A DNA stretch of 64,000 nt, taken from contig NZ_LGYE01000001.1 of NCBI RefSeq assembly GCF_001262495.1, forward strand, positions 496,001 to 560,000, in the 5' to 3' direction. The stretch comes from Microbacterium sp. GCS4. GTDB taxonomy: Bacteria > Actinomycetota > Actinomycetes > Actinomycetales > Microbacteriaceae. Below, piece by piece: positions 1 through 12,466 of this stretch. Positions within the stretch are counted from its first letter, which is position 1, and each line of letters begins with the position of its first letter. Under the pieces are notes generated by a model. It saw only the letters and a program-made list of their open reading frames with translations. It had not been told where the DNA came from and did not search any database. Both the position numbers and the translations under genes were made by a program.

Positions 1-498
1 GATCGGTCCCAGGGCAGCGCCCGCGGAGAACGCGGACGCCCACACGGCGATCGCGAGGCGGCGCTGGTCGCGGTTCAGGAAGATCGACCGCAGCAGCGAC
101 AGCGTCGACGGCATCAGCATGGCGCCGAAGAATCCGAGGAGGGCGCGAGCGGCGATCAGCAGTCCGGCGGTGGGCGCGAACGCGGCGAGGGCGGACACGA
201 CGGCGAATCCGGTCGCGCCGATCAGCAGCATCCGGCGGCGTCCGAAGCGGTCGCCGAGCGTCCCCATGGTCACGAGGAGCCCCGCCAGCACGAGCGGATA
301 CACGTCGATGATCCACAGCTGCTCGGCGCCGGTGGGGGCGAGCGCGATGGAGATCTCCGGGAGCGCGAAGCTCAGCACTGTGTTGTCCACCGAGACGAGC
401 AGCACCGGCAGCATGAGGACGACGAGCGCCGCCCATCCGCGGGCTCCTACCCGGGGAGCGTCCGTCTCCGTCGTCGGGATCGACGCCGTACGGGTCAT
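1..498 (-). CDS. DHA2-type MFS drug efflux transporter, C-terminus cut by window edge
   Basis: This is the N-terminal 166 residues of a major facilitator transporter; the gene runs off the left edge. The start is the ATG at 498, with an AAAGG ribosome binding site just upstream. The first membrane helix contains LVSVDNTVLSFALPEI, and a GDRFGRRRMLL loop between helices 2 and 3 is the MFS signature A. A helix reading RALLGFFGAMLMPSTLSLL resembles motif C of EmrB/QacA-type drug:H+ antiporters, which usually have 14 helices. It is divergent from a TetR regulator, the usual layout for a repressor-controlled multidrug exporter. The family is clear; the substrate is unknown. Confidence 0.85.
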   Translation of the reverse strand, partial: MTRTASIPTTETDAPRVGARGWAALVVLMLPVLLVSVDNTVLSFALPEISIALAPTGAEQLWIIDVYPLVLAGLLVTMGTLGDRFGRRRMLLIGATGFAVVSALAAFAPTAGLLIAARALLGFFGAMLMPSTLSLLRSIFLNRDQRRLAIAVWASAFSAGAALGPI

Positions 499-530
499 GG
501 GTCACACCTTTCGAATCGCGACGGCCCGAA

Positions 531-554
531 ACTAAACCGTCCGGCTGGTATAGT
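531..554. promoter_or_regulatory. Putative TetR operator between efflux pump and regulator
   Basis: An imperfect 24-bp palindrome is centred between 542 and 543, with arms ACTAAACC and GGTATAGT around a CCGG core. Nine of 12 base pairs match. It lies midway between the divergent pump (start 498) and TetR gene (start 618), the usual place for a TetR-family operator. Binding by the adjacent regulator is inference. Confidence 0.55.
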
Positions 555-617
555 AACAGAATCACCGCTCCCCTGGCACTAGCGTGAACACAGGAATCCG
601 CCGAGCAGAGGACCCCG

Positions 618-1163
618 ATGCCCAGACCGCCCCTGGCCCGCGAACGCGTGCTCGACGCGTTCGAGAAGATCGTCATCAACGACGGCGAGCGTGCCGCGAC
701 CCTCGACGCCACGGCACGAGAGGCCGGGGTCTCGAAGGGCGGCCTGCTCTACCACTTCGGCTCCAAGGACGACCTCGTGGCCGGCATCCTGGATCGGCTC
801 GACAGGCTCACGACGATCGATCTCGAGCGCATGAACGCCCACGACGAGGGACCCGTCGCCTATTACGTGCGCACCTCGGTGATGGAGGACGACGCGCTCG
901 ACCGCGCCCTCATCGCCACGTCACGCCTCGCGCAGGGCGGATCCGCCGCGGCCGGCGACGCGCTGCGGCACGTGCGGCGACGCTGGGAGGACACGATCCG
1001 CCCCCACGTCCGCGATCGCGCGAGCCTCGACCTCGTGATGCTCGTCAGCGACGGGCTCTACTTCAACAATTCGCTCGACGTGAACGGCGGTGAGCACCTC
1101 GTCCCCCATCGCGAGGAGCTCGAAGCGCTGCTGGAACTCGTCCTGCGCGCCACGGCGCCCTGA
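618..1163 (+). CDS. TetR/AcrR family transcriptional regulator
   Basis: This 181-residue protein has an N-terminal TetR helix-turn-helix: residues 27-47 include ATLDATAREAGVSKGGLLYHF, where the YHF after the recognition helix is typical. The remainder is a helical ligand-binding domain of usual length for the family. It is divergent from the MFS exporter at 1-498, with a palindrome between them, so it most likely represses that exporter and itself until a ligand binds. The ligand cannot be read from the sequence. A strong hairpin terminator follows the gene. Confidence 0.88.
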   Translation: MPRPPLARERVLDAFEKIVINDGERAATLDATAREAGVSKGGLLYHFGSKDDLVAGILDRLDRLTTIDLERMNAHDEGPVAYYVRTSVMEDDALDRALIATSRLAQGGSAAAGDALRHVRRRWEDTIRPHVRDRASLDLVMLVSDGLYFNNSLDVNGGEHLVPHREELEALLELVLRATAP

Positions 1164-1185
1164 GGCCGCACACCTCGGGAACGCG

Positions 1186-1224
1186 GACAGGGAGGATGCC
1201 GTGCAGCACGGCATCCTCCCTGTC
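1186..1224. terminator. Bidirectional hairpin terminator between tetR and serA
   Basis: A perfect 18-bp stem (arms 1186-1203 and 1207-1224) with a 3-nt loop lies between two convergent genes, the TetR regulator (ends 1163) and serA (ends 1236). There is no long U run, but the stem is very stable and symmetric, so it can serve both strands. Confidence 0.8.
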
Positions 1225-1235
1225 GTCGGCTGCGA

Positions 1236-2840
1236 TCAGACCTCGGTGATCTCGATCTGACGGAACAGGTCGGCGTCGATCGCACCGCGCACGTCGTCGA
1301 GCAGCTCGTCGGACACCGGCGAGTCGAGGGTGAGGACGCTGAGCGCCTGGTCCCCCGCCGCGAGACGGCCGATCTGCATGCCGGCGATGTTGATGCCCGC
1401 CTCGCCGAACTTCTGTCCGTAGACCGCGACGATGCCGGGACGGTCGGTGTAGAGCATCACGACATGGTGCTTCTCGATCGGCAGCTCCAGCGCGTGGTCG
1501 TTGATGCCCACGAGCTTCTCGGTCTGCTTCGGCCCGGTCAGCGTGCCCGACACCGACAGCTGCGTGCCGTCGGACAGCGCGCCCGTCAGGGTGATCACGT
1601 TGCGATACTCGGCGCTCACGTCGTCCTTGAGCAGACGCACCGCGATCCCCCGCTGCTCGGCGAGGAGCGGAGCGTTCACGTACGACACGGTCTCGCTCAC
1701 GATGTTCGTGAAGACGCCCTTGAGAGCGGCGAGCTTGAGCACGCTCACGTCGTAGGCGTTGAGCTCACCGTGCACCTCCACGTCGAGGCTCGTGAGGGGC
1801 GAGGTCGCGAGGGCCGCGAAGATCTGCCCGAGCTTCTCGACGAGCGAGATTCCGGGGCGCACGTAGGGGTCGATGACGCCTCCGGCGACGTTCACCGCGT
1901 CGGGCACGAGGTCTCCCCCGAGCGCCAGACGCACCGACTTCGCGACCGAGACGCCGGCCTTCTCCTGAGCCTCCTCGGTGCTCGCACCCAGGTGGGGCGT
2001 CACGACGACGTTGGGGAGGTCGAGCAGCGGTCGGGCCGATCCGCCCTCCGCGGGCGGCTCCGAGGTGAAGACGTCGAGTCCGGCGCCGGCAATCTCCCCG
2101 GCGACCAGAGCCTCGTGCAGGGCCTCCTCGTCGATCAAGCCACCACGGGCCACGTTCACGACGAACGCCGTCGGCTTCATCGCCGCGAACTGCTCGGCGC
2201 CGATCATGCCCGTGGTCTCGGGCGTCTTCGGCATGTGGATCGTGAGGAAGTCCGCCTCCGCGACCAGCTCGTCGAGCGAGAGCAGCTGCACACCGAGCTG
2301 CTGCGCACGCGCCGAGGTGACGTAGGGGTCGTACGCGACGACGCGCATGTCGAAAGCTGCGAGGCGCGCCGCGACCAGCGCGCCGATACGACCGAGACCG
2401 ACGATGCCGACGGTCTTCTCGAAGAGCTCGGCGCCCGTGAACGAGCTGCGCTTCCACTGGCCCGCCGACAGCGAGGCGTGGGCCGCGGGGATGCGGCGGG
2501 CGAGGCTCAGGATGTGCCCGACCGTCAGCTCGGCGGCCGAGACGATGTTCGACGTGGGCGCGTTCACGACCATGACACCGGCGGTCGTCGCGGCCTTGAT
2601 GTCGACGTTGTCGAGGCCGACACCGGCCCGCGCGACGACCTTGAGCTGCGGAGCGTGCGCGAGGGCTTCCTCGTCGATCTGCGTCGCCGAGCGGATGAGC
2701 ACCGCGTTCGCCTCGGCGAGGGCCGCGAACAGGGCCTCCCGGTCAGTGCCGTCGACGTGCCTGACGTCGAAGTCGGGGCCCAGGGCCTCGATCGTGGCAG
2801 GAGAGAGAACTTCGGCGATGAGCACGACGGGCTTCGGCAC
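1236..2840 (-). CDS. serA: D-3-phosphoglycerate dehydrogenase
   Basis: SerA catalyses the NAD-dependent oxidation of 3-phosphoglycerate, the first step of serine synthesis. The GTG start at 2840 gives 534 residues, the long actinobacterial form. Visible are the NAD-binding GLGRIG glycine motif (about residue 150), the catalytic Arg-Glu-His region of the D-2-hydroxyacid dehydrogenase fold (NVARGGLIDEEAL and later TPHLGASTEEAQ), an intervening substrate-binding domain, and a C-terminal ACT domain (MLYTDRPGIVAVYGQKFGEA) that usually binds serine for feedback control. An in-frame extension upstream to about 3137 exists but lacks family similarity. The gene lies downstream of the ilv cluster on the same strand, separated by unrelated small genes. 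Confidence 0.97.
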   Translation of the reverse strand: MPKPVVLIAEVLSPATIEALGPDFDVRHVDGTDREALFAALAEANAVLIRSATQIDEEALAHAPQLKVVARAGVGLDNVDIKAATTAGVMVVNAPTSNIVSAAELTVGHILSLARRIPAAHASLSAGQWKRSSFTGAELFEKTVGIVGLGRIGALVAARLAAFDMRVVAYDPYVTSARAQQLGVQLLSLDELVAEADFLTIHMPKTPETTGMIGAEQFAAMKPTAFVVNVARGGLIDEEALHEALVAGEIAGAGLDVFTSEPPAEGGSARPLLDLPNVVVTPHLGASTEEAQEKAGVSVAKSVRLALGGDLVPDAVNVAGGVIDPYVRPGISLVEKLGQIFAALATSPLTSLDVEVHGELNAYDVSVLKLAALKGVFTNIVSETVSYVNAPLLAEQRGIAVRLLKDDVSAEYRNVITLTGALSDGTQLSVSGTLTGPKQTEKLVGINDHALELPIEKHHVVMLYTDRPGIVAVYGQKFGEAGINIAGMQIGRLAAGDQALSVLTLDSPVSDELLDDVRGAIDADLFRQIEITEV

Positions 2841-2959
2841 AGTGGATCCTTCGGGGCAGCGACAGAGGGGCCGATGCGCCGCACACCGTGGGGGCGCGAT
2901 CACCGCCCAGCCTACCCGAGGGTGCAGCGCCGCCCGCGCCGTGTGACGCTCGGCGACGC

Positions 2960-3289
2960 CTACCCGGTGGCGAGCGTGAGGCTGTACGCGATGAGGCTGA
3001 GCCAGAACACCGCCACCAGCCCGAGCCCCGTGAGCAGGACGATCGCGAGCTCCCCCACACGACGGCGACGACCGATCAGGTACGCGAAGACGAACACGAT
3101 GGCCGGGAAGACGACCCCGAACACCAGGGCCACCCATCCCGCGGTGTCGAGTCCGCTCTGGGCCATCGTGATCAGGTGCGCGATCGCGTTCCAGATCGCG
3201 TAGGCGTAGAAGAGCCCGGCGATCCCCAGCACGAGTCCGATGATCCAGCGGGGCGAGGGGGATGCCGACGGCACGGTCGTGTCGCTCAT
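2960..3289 (-). CDS. Small integral membrane protein, hypothetical
   Basis: The product is 109 residues with about three hydrophobic segments: WIIGLVLGIAGLFYAYAIWNAI, VALVFGVVFPAIVFVFAYLI and LAIVLLTGLGLVAVFWLSLIA. A basic GRRRRV loop follows the second. The start ATG at 3289 overlaps the stop of the upstream gene by 4 bases (ATGA), so the two are translationally coupled and probably form a unit. I recognise no catalytic motif or named family. Function unknown. Confidence 0.75.
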   Translation of the reverse strand: MSDTTVPSASPSPRWIIGLVLGIAGLFYAYAIWNAIAHLITMAQSGLDTAGWVALVFGVVFPAIVFVFAYLIGRRRRVGELAIVLLTGLGLVAVFWLSLIAYSLTLATG

Positions 3290-3786
3290 GCGCCGATCGC
3301 CCCCACGGTGACGAACGGCCAGGGCACGAGGAGCACCACGCCGAGCAGGAGCACGCCCACGCGCATCCATGCCGCCCTGCCTCGCGTCAGCACCCAGCTC
3401 GCGAGGAACCAGAGCGCGGGCGCCGCGATCGCGAGCACGAACCACGGGAGGAACATCGCGTCCGCGACGAAGAAGTTCGCCAGCGGCTTGAGGCGCAGCC
3501 CTCCGACGACCCAGCCGACGCTGTACAGGAGGTAGATCCCTCCGACGACGCCGAGGGTCAGGAGCATCGCGGAGCTCAGCGCAGGGCGATCCTCGACGAT
3601 CACCTCGTCGTCCACGACATCCCCACCGGCGTCATGGTGCGCGGAGGCGGAGGCGGGAGCGAGGGCGGGCTCGGAGGTCGGCGCCGGCGCCTGCGTCTGC
3701 GCGGCGTCCTTCCGGACGGGGGCAGACGGTCGCGCGCCGTCATCCCCATCCCACGTCAGGGCGTCGTCGTCGGGATCCGAAGTCAT
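3286..3786 (-). CDS. Membrane protein with acidic N-terminal tail, hypothetical
   Basis: This 166-residue protein has a disordered, acidic and Pro/Ala-rich N-terminal half (it begins MTSDPDDDALTWDGDD) followed by three or four membrane helices, including LSSAMLLTLGVVGGIYLLYSVG and FLPWFVLAIAAPALWFLAS. The ATG at 3786 was chosen over an upstream in-frame ATG because GGAGA precedes it and the upstream residues look non-coding. It is coupled to the small membrane protein downstream by ATGA overlap. No enzymatic motif is visible. Confidence 0.75.
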   Translation of the reverse strand: MTSDPDDDALTWDGDDGARPSAPVRKDAAQTQAPAPTSEPALAPASASAHHDAGGDVVDDEVIVEDRPALSSAMLLTLGVVGGIYLLYSVGWVVGGLRLKPLANFFVADAMFLPWFVLAIAAPALWFLASWVLTRGRAAWMRVGVLLLGVVLLVPWPFVTVGAIGA

Positions 3787-3863
3787 GTCTCCAGCGTAGG
3801 TCACGCTCTCCACTAGGCTCGGGGCATCCGGGCCGGAAGAGGGCCCCATCGGGAAGGATCACC

Positions 3864-4799
3864 GTGGCCGAGCAGAAGAAGGACGTGGACGCGACGGCGT
3901 CGGACGGAGCCGGAGGCGAACCCGCGCCGGGATGGAAGCCGACCGCACAGGCGAAGTCGAAGGCCACCACGTTCCGGTGGATCGCCGTCGCGCTCTGGGT
4001 CGTCGCGATCGCCGCGGAAGCCGTCGCGATCTTCTGGCTCCTCCGTCAGCGTGTGATGGTCGGCGAGGACGGCACCTTCGTCCGCGACGCGGACACCGGA
4101 CTGCTCGAGAGCCAGAACGCCACCGCGCAGTTCCCGCAGTGGGCGTTCATCACTCTCCTCATCCTGCTCGTGGTGATCGCAGCGCTGTCGATCACCGGAT
4201 CGATCCTGTGGAAGAAGGCGAATCGCCTCGATCCCGCCCGCAAGTCGGACACTGTGCGCTTCTTCGTGCAGAACCAGCTCGGCGCGATCATCGCGGTCGT
4301 CGCGTTCCTCCCCCTCATCATCCTCATCTTCCTCAACAAGGACATGGACAAGGGCCAGAAGGCCACCGCCGGCATCGTGGGCATCGTGCTCGCTGCTCTC
4401 GCCGTCGTCCTCGGCATCGACTTCGACCCGCCCTCCGTCGAGCAGTACACGGCCGATCAGTCCACCGTGATCCAGCTCCTCGGCAAGGACGAGGTGGTGT
4501 GGGTCGCCGGAGGCGCGGTCTACCACGTGTGCGATGAGGTGTCCGACATCCAGACCGGCAGCGAGAAGGTCACCGGGACCACGGCGGAAGCGGTCGAGGC
4601 CGGCAAGATCCGCCTCACGCTCAAGTTCGCCTCGGAGCTGCGCACGTGCGGACTCGCGGTGCCGGAGAACGCCGACGAGATCACCGAGGCTCTGCGAGCG
4701 ATCCAGGGCGGAGCCGTCGACACTCCGCTGCCGGCACCGGTCTGGGCCGACCCGACCGACGCTCCCATCGAGGTCGAGGATGCGGCTCCCGCAGAGTGA
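3864..4799 (+). CDS. Hypothetical four-helix membrane protein
   Basis: Starting at GTG 3864, the protein is 311 residues. A short charged N-terminus is followed by four membrane helices at about residues 36-60, 90-115, 140-160 and 170-188. A soluble C-terminal domain of about 120 residues follows, with a pair of cysteines (YHVCDEV and ELRTCGLAV) that could form a disulfide if exported. It ends with an acidic tail. It is divergent from the membrane gene pair at 2960-3786, with about 77 bases between starts, and is followed by a strong terminator. I do not recognise the family. Confidence 0.8.
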   Translation: MAEQKKDVDATASDGAGGEPAPGWKPTAQAKSKATTFRWIAVALWVVAIAAEAVAIFWLLRQRVMVGEDGTFVRDADTGLLESQNATAQFPQWAFITLLILLVVIAALSITGSILWKKANRLDPARKSDTVRFFVQNQLGAIIAVVAFLPLIILIFLNKDMDKGQKATAGIVGIVLAALAVVLGIDFDPPSVEQYTADQSTVIQLLGKDEVVWVAGGAVYHVCDEVSDIQTGSEKVTGTTAEAVEAGKIRLTLKFASELRTCGLAVPENADEITEALRAIQGGAVDTPLPAPVWADPTDAPIEVEDAAPAE

Positions 4800-4812
4800 T
4801 CCGCAGACGCAG

Positions 4813-4845
4813 AACGGGCCCGGTGCGATTCGCACCGGGCCCGTT
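4813..4845 (+). terminator. Rho-independent-like terminator
   Basis: A perfect 15-bp G/C-rich stem (4813-4827 with 4831-4845) and an ATT loop lie directly after the stop of the 3864 gene. A pyrimidine-rich CCCCTTCTGT tract follows. Confidence 0.8.
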
Positions 4846-4863
4846 CCCCTTCTGTCAGCGTGA

Positions 4864-8374
<3,511 letters not shown>

Positions 8375-8434
8375 GACTCTCCTTCTGGTGGTCTGCGGGA
8401 TGACGTCGGGTGCCGGAGAGGCGGCCGACGCTGA

Positions 8435-10153
8435 TCAGCCGGTCGTCGCGCCTTCGGCGGCGGACCGCACAAGACGCGAGTACTTGGCAAGGACGCCACG
8501 GGTATAGCGCGGGGGAAGCGGCTCCCAGCCAGAGCGGCGGGAGGCGAGCTCCGCCTCGTCGACGAGTAGGTCGAGAGAGCGAGCTGCGATATCGACCCGT
8601 ATCAGATCACCATCGCGCACGAAGGCGATGGGACCTGCGTCCACCGCTTCGGGTGCTATGTGGCCGATGCACAGGCCGGTTGTGCCGCCTGAGAATCGTC
8701 CGTCCGTCAAGAGTAGTACATCTTTTCCGAGCCCCGCGCCCTTGATGGCCGCGGTGATCGCGAGCATCTCCCGCATCCCGGGTCCGCCCTTGGGGCCTTC
8801 ATACCGGATCACGATGACGGTGTTCTTCTCGATCTCGCCGTTCGCGACCGCGTCCATCGCCGCGCGCTCGCGTTCGAACACGCGGGCCTTGCCTTCGAAC
8901 ACGGCGGCGTCGAAGCCGGCGGTCTTCACCACGGCACCCTCGGGGGCCAGCGACCCGTGCAGGATCGTGAGGCCGCCGGTCGCGTGGATCGGGTTGTCGA
9001 ACGTGTGGATGACCTCGCCGTCGATCGGCAGGGGGTCGAGATCGGCGAGGTTCTCGGCGAGCGTCTTGCCCGTGACCGTGAGCGCGTCTCCGTGCAGCAG
9101 GCCCTCGTCGAGCATCGCCTTCATGATCACCGGGATGCCGCCGTGCCGGTCGACGTCGTTCATGACGTACTTGCCGAACGGCTTCATGTCGGCCACGTGC
9201 GGCACCCTGTCGCCGATGCGGTTGAAGTCGTGCAGGCTCAGCTCGACCTCGGCCTCGCGGGCGATCGCGAGCAGGTGCAGCACGACGTTGGTGGAGCCGC
9301 CGAGCGCCATGGCCAGCGCAATCGCGTTCTCGAAGGCCTCGGGGGTGAGGATGTCGCGCGTCGTGATGCCCTGACGCAGCAGGTTCACGACGGCCTCGCC
9401 CGAGCGGTGTGCGAAGTAGTCGCGGCGACGGTCGGCCGCGGGCGGCGCCGCCGAGCCGGGGAGGCTGAGTCCCAGAGCCTCGGCGACCGACGCCATGGTG
9501 TTGGCCGTGTACATGCCACCGCACGCGCCCTCTCCGGGAGCGATCGCGCATTCGATGCGCTTGAGGTCCTCCTCGCTCATGAGACCCGCGCGGCACGCGC
9601 CGACGGCCTCGAACGAGTCGATGATCGTGACGTCCTTCTCGGTGCCGTCGGAGAGCTTGACCCATCCGGGAGCGATCGATCCCGCGTACAGGAACACGCT
9701 CGACAGGTCGAGGCGCGCACTGGCCATGAGCATGCCGGGGATCGACTTGTCGCAGCCCGCGAGAAGCACAGAGCCGTCCAGGCGCTCTGCCATCATGACC
9801 GTCTCGACCGAGTCGGCGATGACCTCGCGCGACACGAGCGAGAAGTGCATGCCCTCATGACCCATGGAGATGCCGTCGGAAACGGAGATGGTGCCGAACT
9901 GCAGCGGATACCCTCCGCCGGAGTGCACGCCCTCCTTGGCGCCCTGCGCGAGCCGGTCGAGACTCAGGTTGCACGGGGTGATCTCGTTCCAGCTGGACGC
10001 GATGCCGATCTGGGGCTTGTCCCAGTCGGCGTCGCCCATGCCGACGGCACGGAGCATGCCGCGCGAGGTCGTGGCTTCGATGCCGTCGGTGACGACGCGG
10101 CTGCGCGGTTTGATGTCGATGGACTCGTGGGATGCGGACTCGAGCGAGGACAT
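8435..10153 (-). CDS. ilvD: Dihydroxy-acid dehydratase
   Basis: IlvD dehydrates dihydroxy acids to 2-oxo acids, the third common branched-chain step, using a [2Fe-2S] cluster and Mg2+. The 572 residues include [19 protein letters not shown] with the first conserved region and [15 protein letters not shown] with the cluster cysteine. C-terminally there is [23 protein letters not shown] with the catalytic serine region. The start lies 9 bases beyond the otsB stop with no obvious promoter space, so it may be partly transcribed from the trehalose genes upstream. Confidence 0.97.
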   Translation of the reverse strand: MSSLESASHESIDIKPRSRVVTDGIEATTSRGMLRAVGMGDADWDKPQIGIASSWNEITPCNLSLDRLAQGAKEGVHSGGGYPLQFGTISVSDGISMGHEGMHFSLVSREVIADSVETVMMAERLDGSVLLAGCDKSIPGMLMASARLDLSSVFLYAGSIAPGWVKLSDGTEKDVTIIDSFEAVGACRAGLMSEEDLKRIECAIAPGEGACGGMYTANTMASVAEALGLSLPGSAAPPAADRRRDYFAHRSGEAVVNLLRQGITTRDILTPEAFENAIALAMALGGSTNVVLHLLAIAREAEVELSLHDFNRIGDRVPHVADMKPFGKYVMNDVDRHGGIPVIMKAMLDEGLLHGDALTVTGKTLAENLADLDPLPIDGEVIHTFDNPIHATGGLTILHGSLAPEGAVVKTAGFDAAVFEGKARVFERERAAMDAVANGEIEKNTVIVIRYEGPKGGPGMREMLAITAAIKGAGLGKDVLLLTDGRFSGGTTGLCIGHIAPEAVDAGPIAFVRDGDLIRVDIAARSLDLLVDEAELASRRSGWEPLPPRYTRGVLAKYSRLVRSAAEGATTG

Positions 10154-10162
10154 GACGGAAGT

Positions 10163-10960
10163 CTATTCCCGACCGGCGGCCCGCTCGTCCGCGAGCGCTC
10201 CCAGAAGCAGGGCGATCTCCTGTGGGTTCTCCACACGGAGCTCCGCCGCGCTCTCCCCCGGCCCGACGCGCACTCCGAGGTCGTCGCCCTCGAGCACCCG
10301 CATCGCGTCCTCGTCCGTGACGTCGTCACCCGCGAACAGGATGGCGGTGGCGTCGAAGTGCTTACGGAGCGCGGCCATGGCGGCATCCTTGCCCTCGGTG
10401 CGGGACGAGAACTCGAGCACCCGGTGGCCCGAGCGCCGACGCCAGTGCGGGAACCGCTCGGCGACGAGGGCGTCGATCTCCGCGAACACCGCCGTCTCGA
10501 CCTCGCGCGTGGCGGTGCGGGTGTGCACGCCCATCCCGAACGTCTTGGGCTCGAGCTCGGCGCCCTCGTAGCGGTCGATGATCGGGCGTGCGGCCGTCCA
10601 GAGCTCCTCGCGGGCGCCGTCGGCCGTGTCCGGCCCGGTGGACTCCGCGTCGCCCACCCCCGGGTACCAGTACTGCGCTCCGTGCGAGCCGGCCAGGGCG
10701 ATCAGCGAGTCGTCCGTGTGCTCCGTGATGATGCGCAGATCGTGCATGCTGCGTCCCGAGACGTAGGCCACGACGGTGTCGGGCAGCGCCGCGAGACGGT
10801 CGACCTGCACAGCGACCTCCGGAAGCGCCCGCGCCGCCATGGGGTCGGGCACGAGCGGGGATGCCGTGCCGTCGAAGTCCAGCGCGACGACGAGTCGCGG
10901 CGTGGCGGCGATCGCGCTCAGCGCGGCATCCGGCGTTCCAGGGGTCCAGGAGCGGGTCAC
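10163..10960 (-). CDS. otsB: Trehalose-6-phosphate phosphatase
   Basis: OtsB removes phosphate from trehalose 6-phosphate. The GTG at 10960, preceded by GGAG 8 bases upstream, gives 265 residues, normal for the HAD-type family. Motif I is VALDFDGTASPLV, with the nucleophile and acid Asp residues. The cap contains VSGRSMHDL, and motif III/IV is ILFAGDDVTDEDAMRVL. An in-frame upstream extension was rejected because it overlaps otsA and has no similarity. The gene follows otsA after 47 bases. Confidence 0.93.
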   Translation of the reverse strand: MTRSWTPGTPDAALSAIAATPRLVVALDFDGTASPLVPDPMAARALPEVAVQVDRLAALPDTVVAYVSGRSMHDLRIITEHTDDSLIALAGSHGAQYWYPGVGDAESTGPDTADGAREELWTAARPIIDRYEGAELEPKTFGMGVHTRTATREVETAVFAEIDALVAERFPHWRRRSGHRVLEFSSRTEGKDAAMAALRKHFDATAILFAGDDVTDEDAMRVLEGDDLGVRVGPGESAAELRVENPQEIALLLGALADERAAGRE

Positions 10961-11007
10961 AGGGTCTCCAATCGAGGCAGGTGTCCCCTCCAGTATGGCC
11001 GCCGCCG

Positions 11008-12417
11008 TCAGCGCCCTCTGACCTCCGCGAGCGCCGCGAGGAACGACGACGACCACGCGTCCACGTCGTTCTCGAGCACGCGCCGCCGCAGCGACCGCAT
11101 CCGCTTGCTCTGCTCGGCGCCGGGCATCTCCACGGCCGTCATGATCGCGTCCTTGAGTCCGGCGATGTCGTGCGGGTTCACACGCACGGCTTGGCGCAGC
11201 TCGTCGGCGGCGCCGGTGAACTCGCTCAGCACGAGTACGCCGCGGTTGTCGGCTCGCGTGGCCACGTACTCCTTCGCGACGAGGTTCATGCCGTCGCGGA
11301 GCGCGGTCACGAGCATGACGTCGGCGGCGAGGTACAGCGCGACCATCTCCTCGCGCGGGTATCCCTGGTGCAGGTAGCGGATCGCCGTGTGCCCCATCGT
11401 GTCGTGGTCGCCGTTGATGCGTCCGACCGCGAGCTCGATCTCATCGCGCAGGTGCACGTAGGCGTCCACGCGTTCGCGGCTGGGGCTCGCGACCTGCACG
11501 AACGTGACGTCCTCGACGTCGAGACGCCCGTCCTCGAGCAGTTCGCCGTACGCCTTGATGCGGTGCCGGATGCCCTTCGTGTAGTCGAGGCGGTCGACCC
11601 CGAGCAGGATCTTCGAGGGGTTTCCGAGGCTCGCGCGGATCTCCGCGGCACGCGCCTGCACCTCGGGCCGAGCGGCGAGCTCCAGATACGGCGCCGTGTC
11701 GATCGAGATCGGGAACGCCCGGGCGACGGCGGTGCGCGAACCTCCGTCTCCGTCGGGGACCGTGACGGCCGAGCCCTTCACCTCGTATTTCAGGCGGCGT
11801 CGAACAGCCTGCAGGAAGTACGTCGCGTCCTGAGCGCGCTGGAAGCCGATCACGTCCGCGCCCAGCAGACCCGTGAGCACCTGATCGCGCCACGGAAGCT
11901 GCGCGTACAGACCGTGCGCCGGGAACGGGATGTGGTGGAAGTAGCCGATCGTGACATCGGGTCGCAGTTCGCGGACCATCTGCGGCACCAGCTGCAGCTG
12001 GTAGTCGTGCACCCATACGGTTCCCTCGGGCGCGGCGGCAGCGGCGGCGGCCTCCGCGAACCGGCGGTTGACGCGCACGTACGCGTCCCACCACTCCCGG
12101 TGGTACTGGGGAGGCGCGATCACGTCGTGATACAGCGGCCAGATCGTGTCGTTCGCGAAGCCCTCGTAGTAGTCCGCGATCTCCTCCGCGCTCAAGGCGA
12201 TCGGGATGAGGTCGATCCCGTTGATCTCGAGCGGCTCGAGTTCGAGGCCGGCCTGCCCGGGCCAGCCGACCCAGGCGCCGTGCGCATGCCGCATCATCGG
12301 CTCCAGAGCCGCCACGAGCCCGCCGGGCGACGTCCGCCACTCCTCCTCGCCCCCGGGGCCGATGATCCGGTCGACGGGCAGGCGGTTGGCGACGACGACG
12401 AATTCTGCGGCGGGCAT
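11008..12417 (-). CDS. otsA: Alpha,alpha-trehalose-phosphate synthase (glucosyltransferase family 20)
   Basis: OtsA transfers glucose from a nucleotide sugar to glucose 6-phosphate. It is 469 residues. The N-terminus reads VVVANRLPVDR, followed by the sugar-phosphate-binding WVHDYQLQLVPQMVRELRPD motif and the FHHIPFP segment. The GT-B C-terminal domain has GVDRLDYTKGIRHRIKAYGE with the catalytic and donor-binding Arg and Lys, and LRDGMNLVAKEY near the end. It forms an otsA-otsB pair for trehalose as an osmo- and stress-protectant. Confidence 0.96.
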   Translation of the reverse strand: MPAAEFVVVANRLPVDRIIGPGGEEEWRTSPGGLVAALEPMMRHAHGAWVGWPGQAGLELEPLEINGIDLIPIALSAEEIADYYEGFANDTIWPLYHDVIAPPQYHREWWDAYVRVNRRFAEAAAAAAAPEGTVWVHDYQLQLVPQMVRELRPDVTIGYFHHIPFPAHGLYAQLPWRDQVLTGLLGADVIGFQRAQDATYFLQAVRRRLKYEVKGSAVTVPDGDGGSRTAVARAFPISIDTAPYLELAARPEVQARAAEIRASLGNPSKILLGVDRLDYTKGIRHRIKAYGELLEDGRLDVEDVTFVQVASPSRERVDAYVHLRDEIELAVGRINGDHDTMGHTAIRYLHQGYPREEMVALYLAADVMLVTALRDGMNLVAKEYVATRADNRGVLVLSEFTGAADELRQAVRVNPHDIAGLKDAIMTAVEMPGAEQSKRMRSLRRRVLENDVDAWSSSFLAALAEVRGR

Positions 12418-12466
12418 GCGGGAAACTCCTGTCGGTGCGGTGCGGTGCTCCTCAGGCTACAGAAGC

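Noticed and set aside
1464-3203. 579-codon plus-strand frame opposite serA
   Set aside because: It mirrors serA codons, is low-complexity and lacks a ribosome site or family similarity.
8957-11377. Very long open frame (about 800 codons) on the plus strand across ilvD, otsB and otsA
   Set aside because: It is antisense to three well-identified genes, composed of Arg/His/Val/Asp-rich sequence with no domain, and arises from third-position G/C bias.
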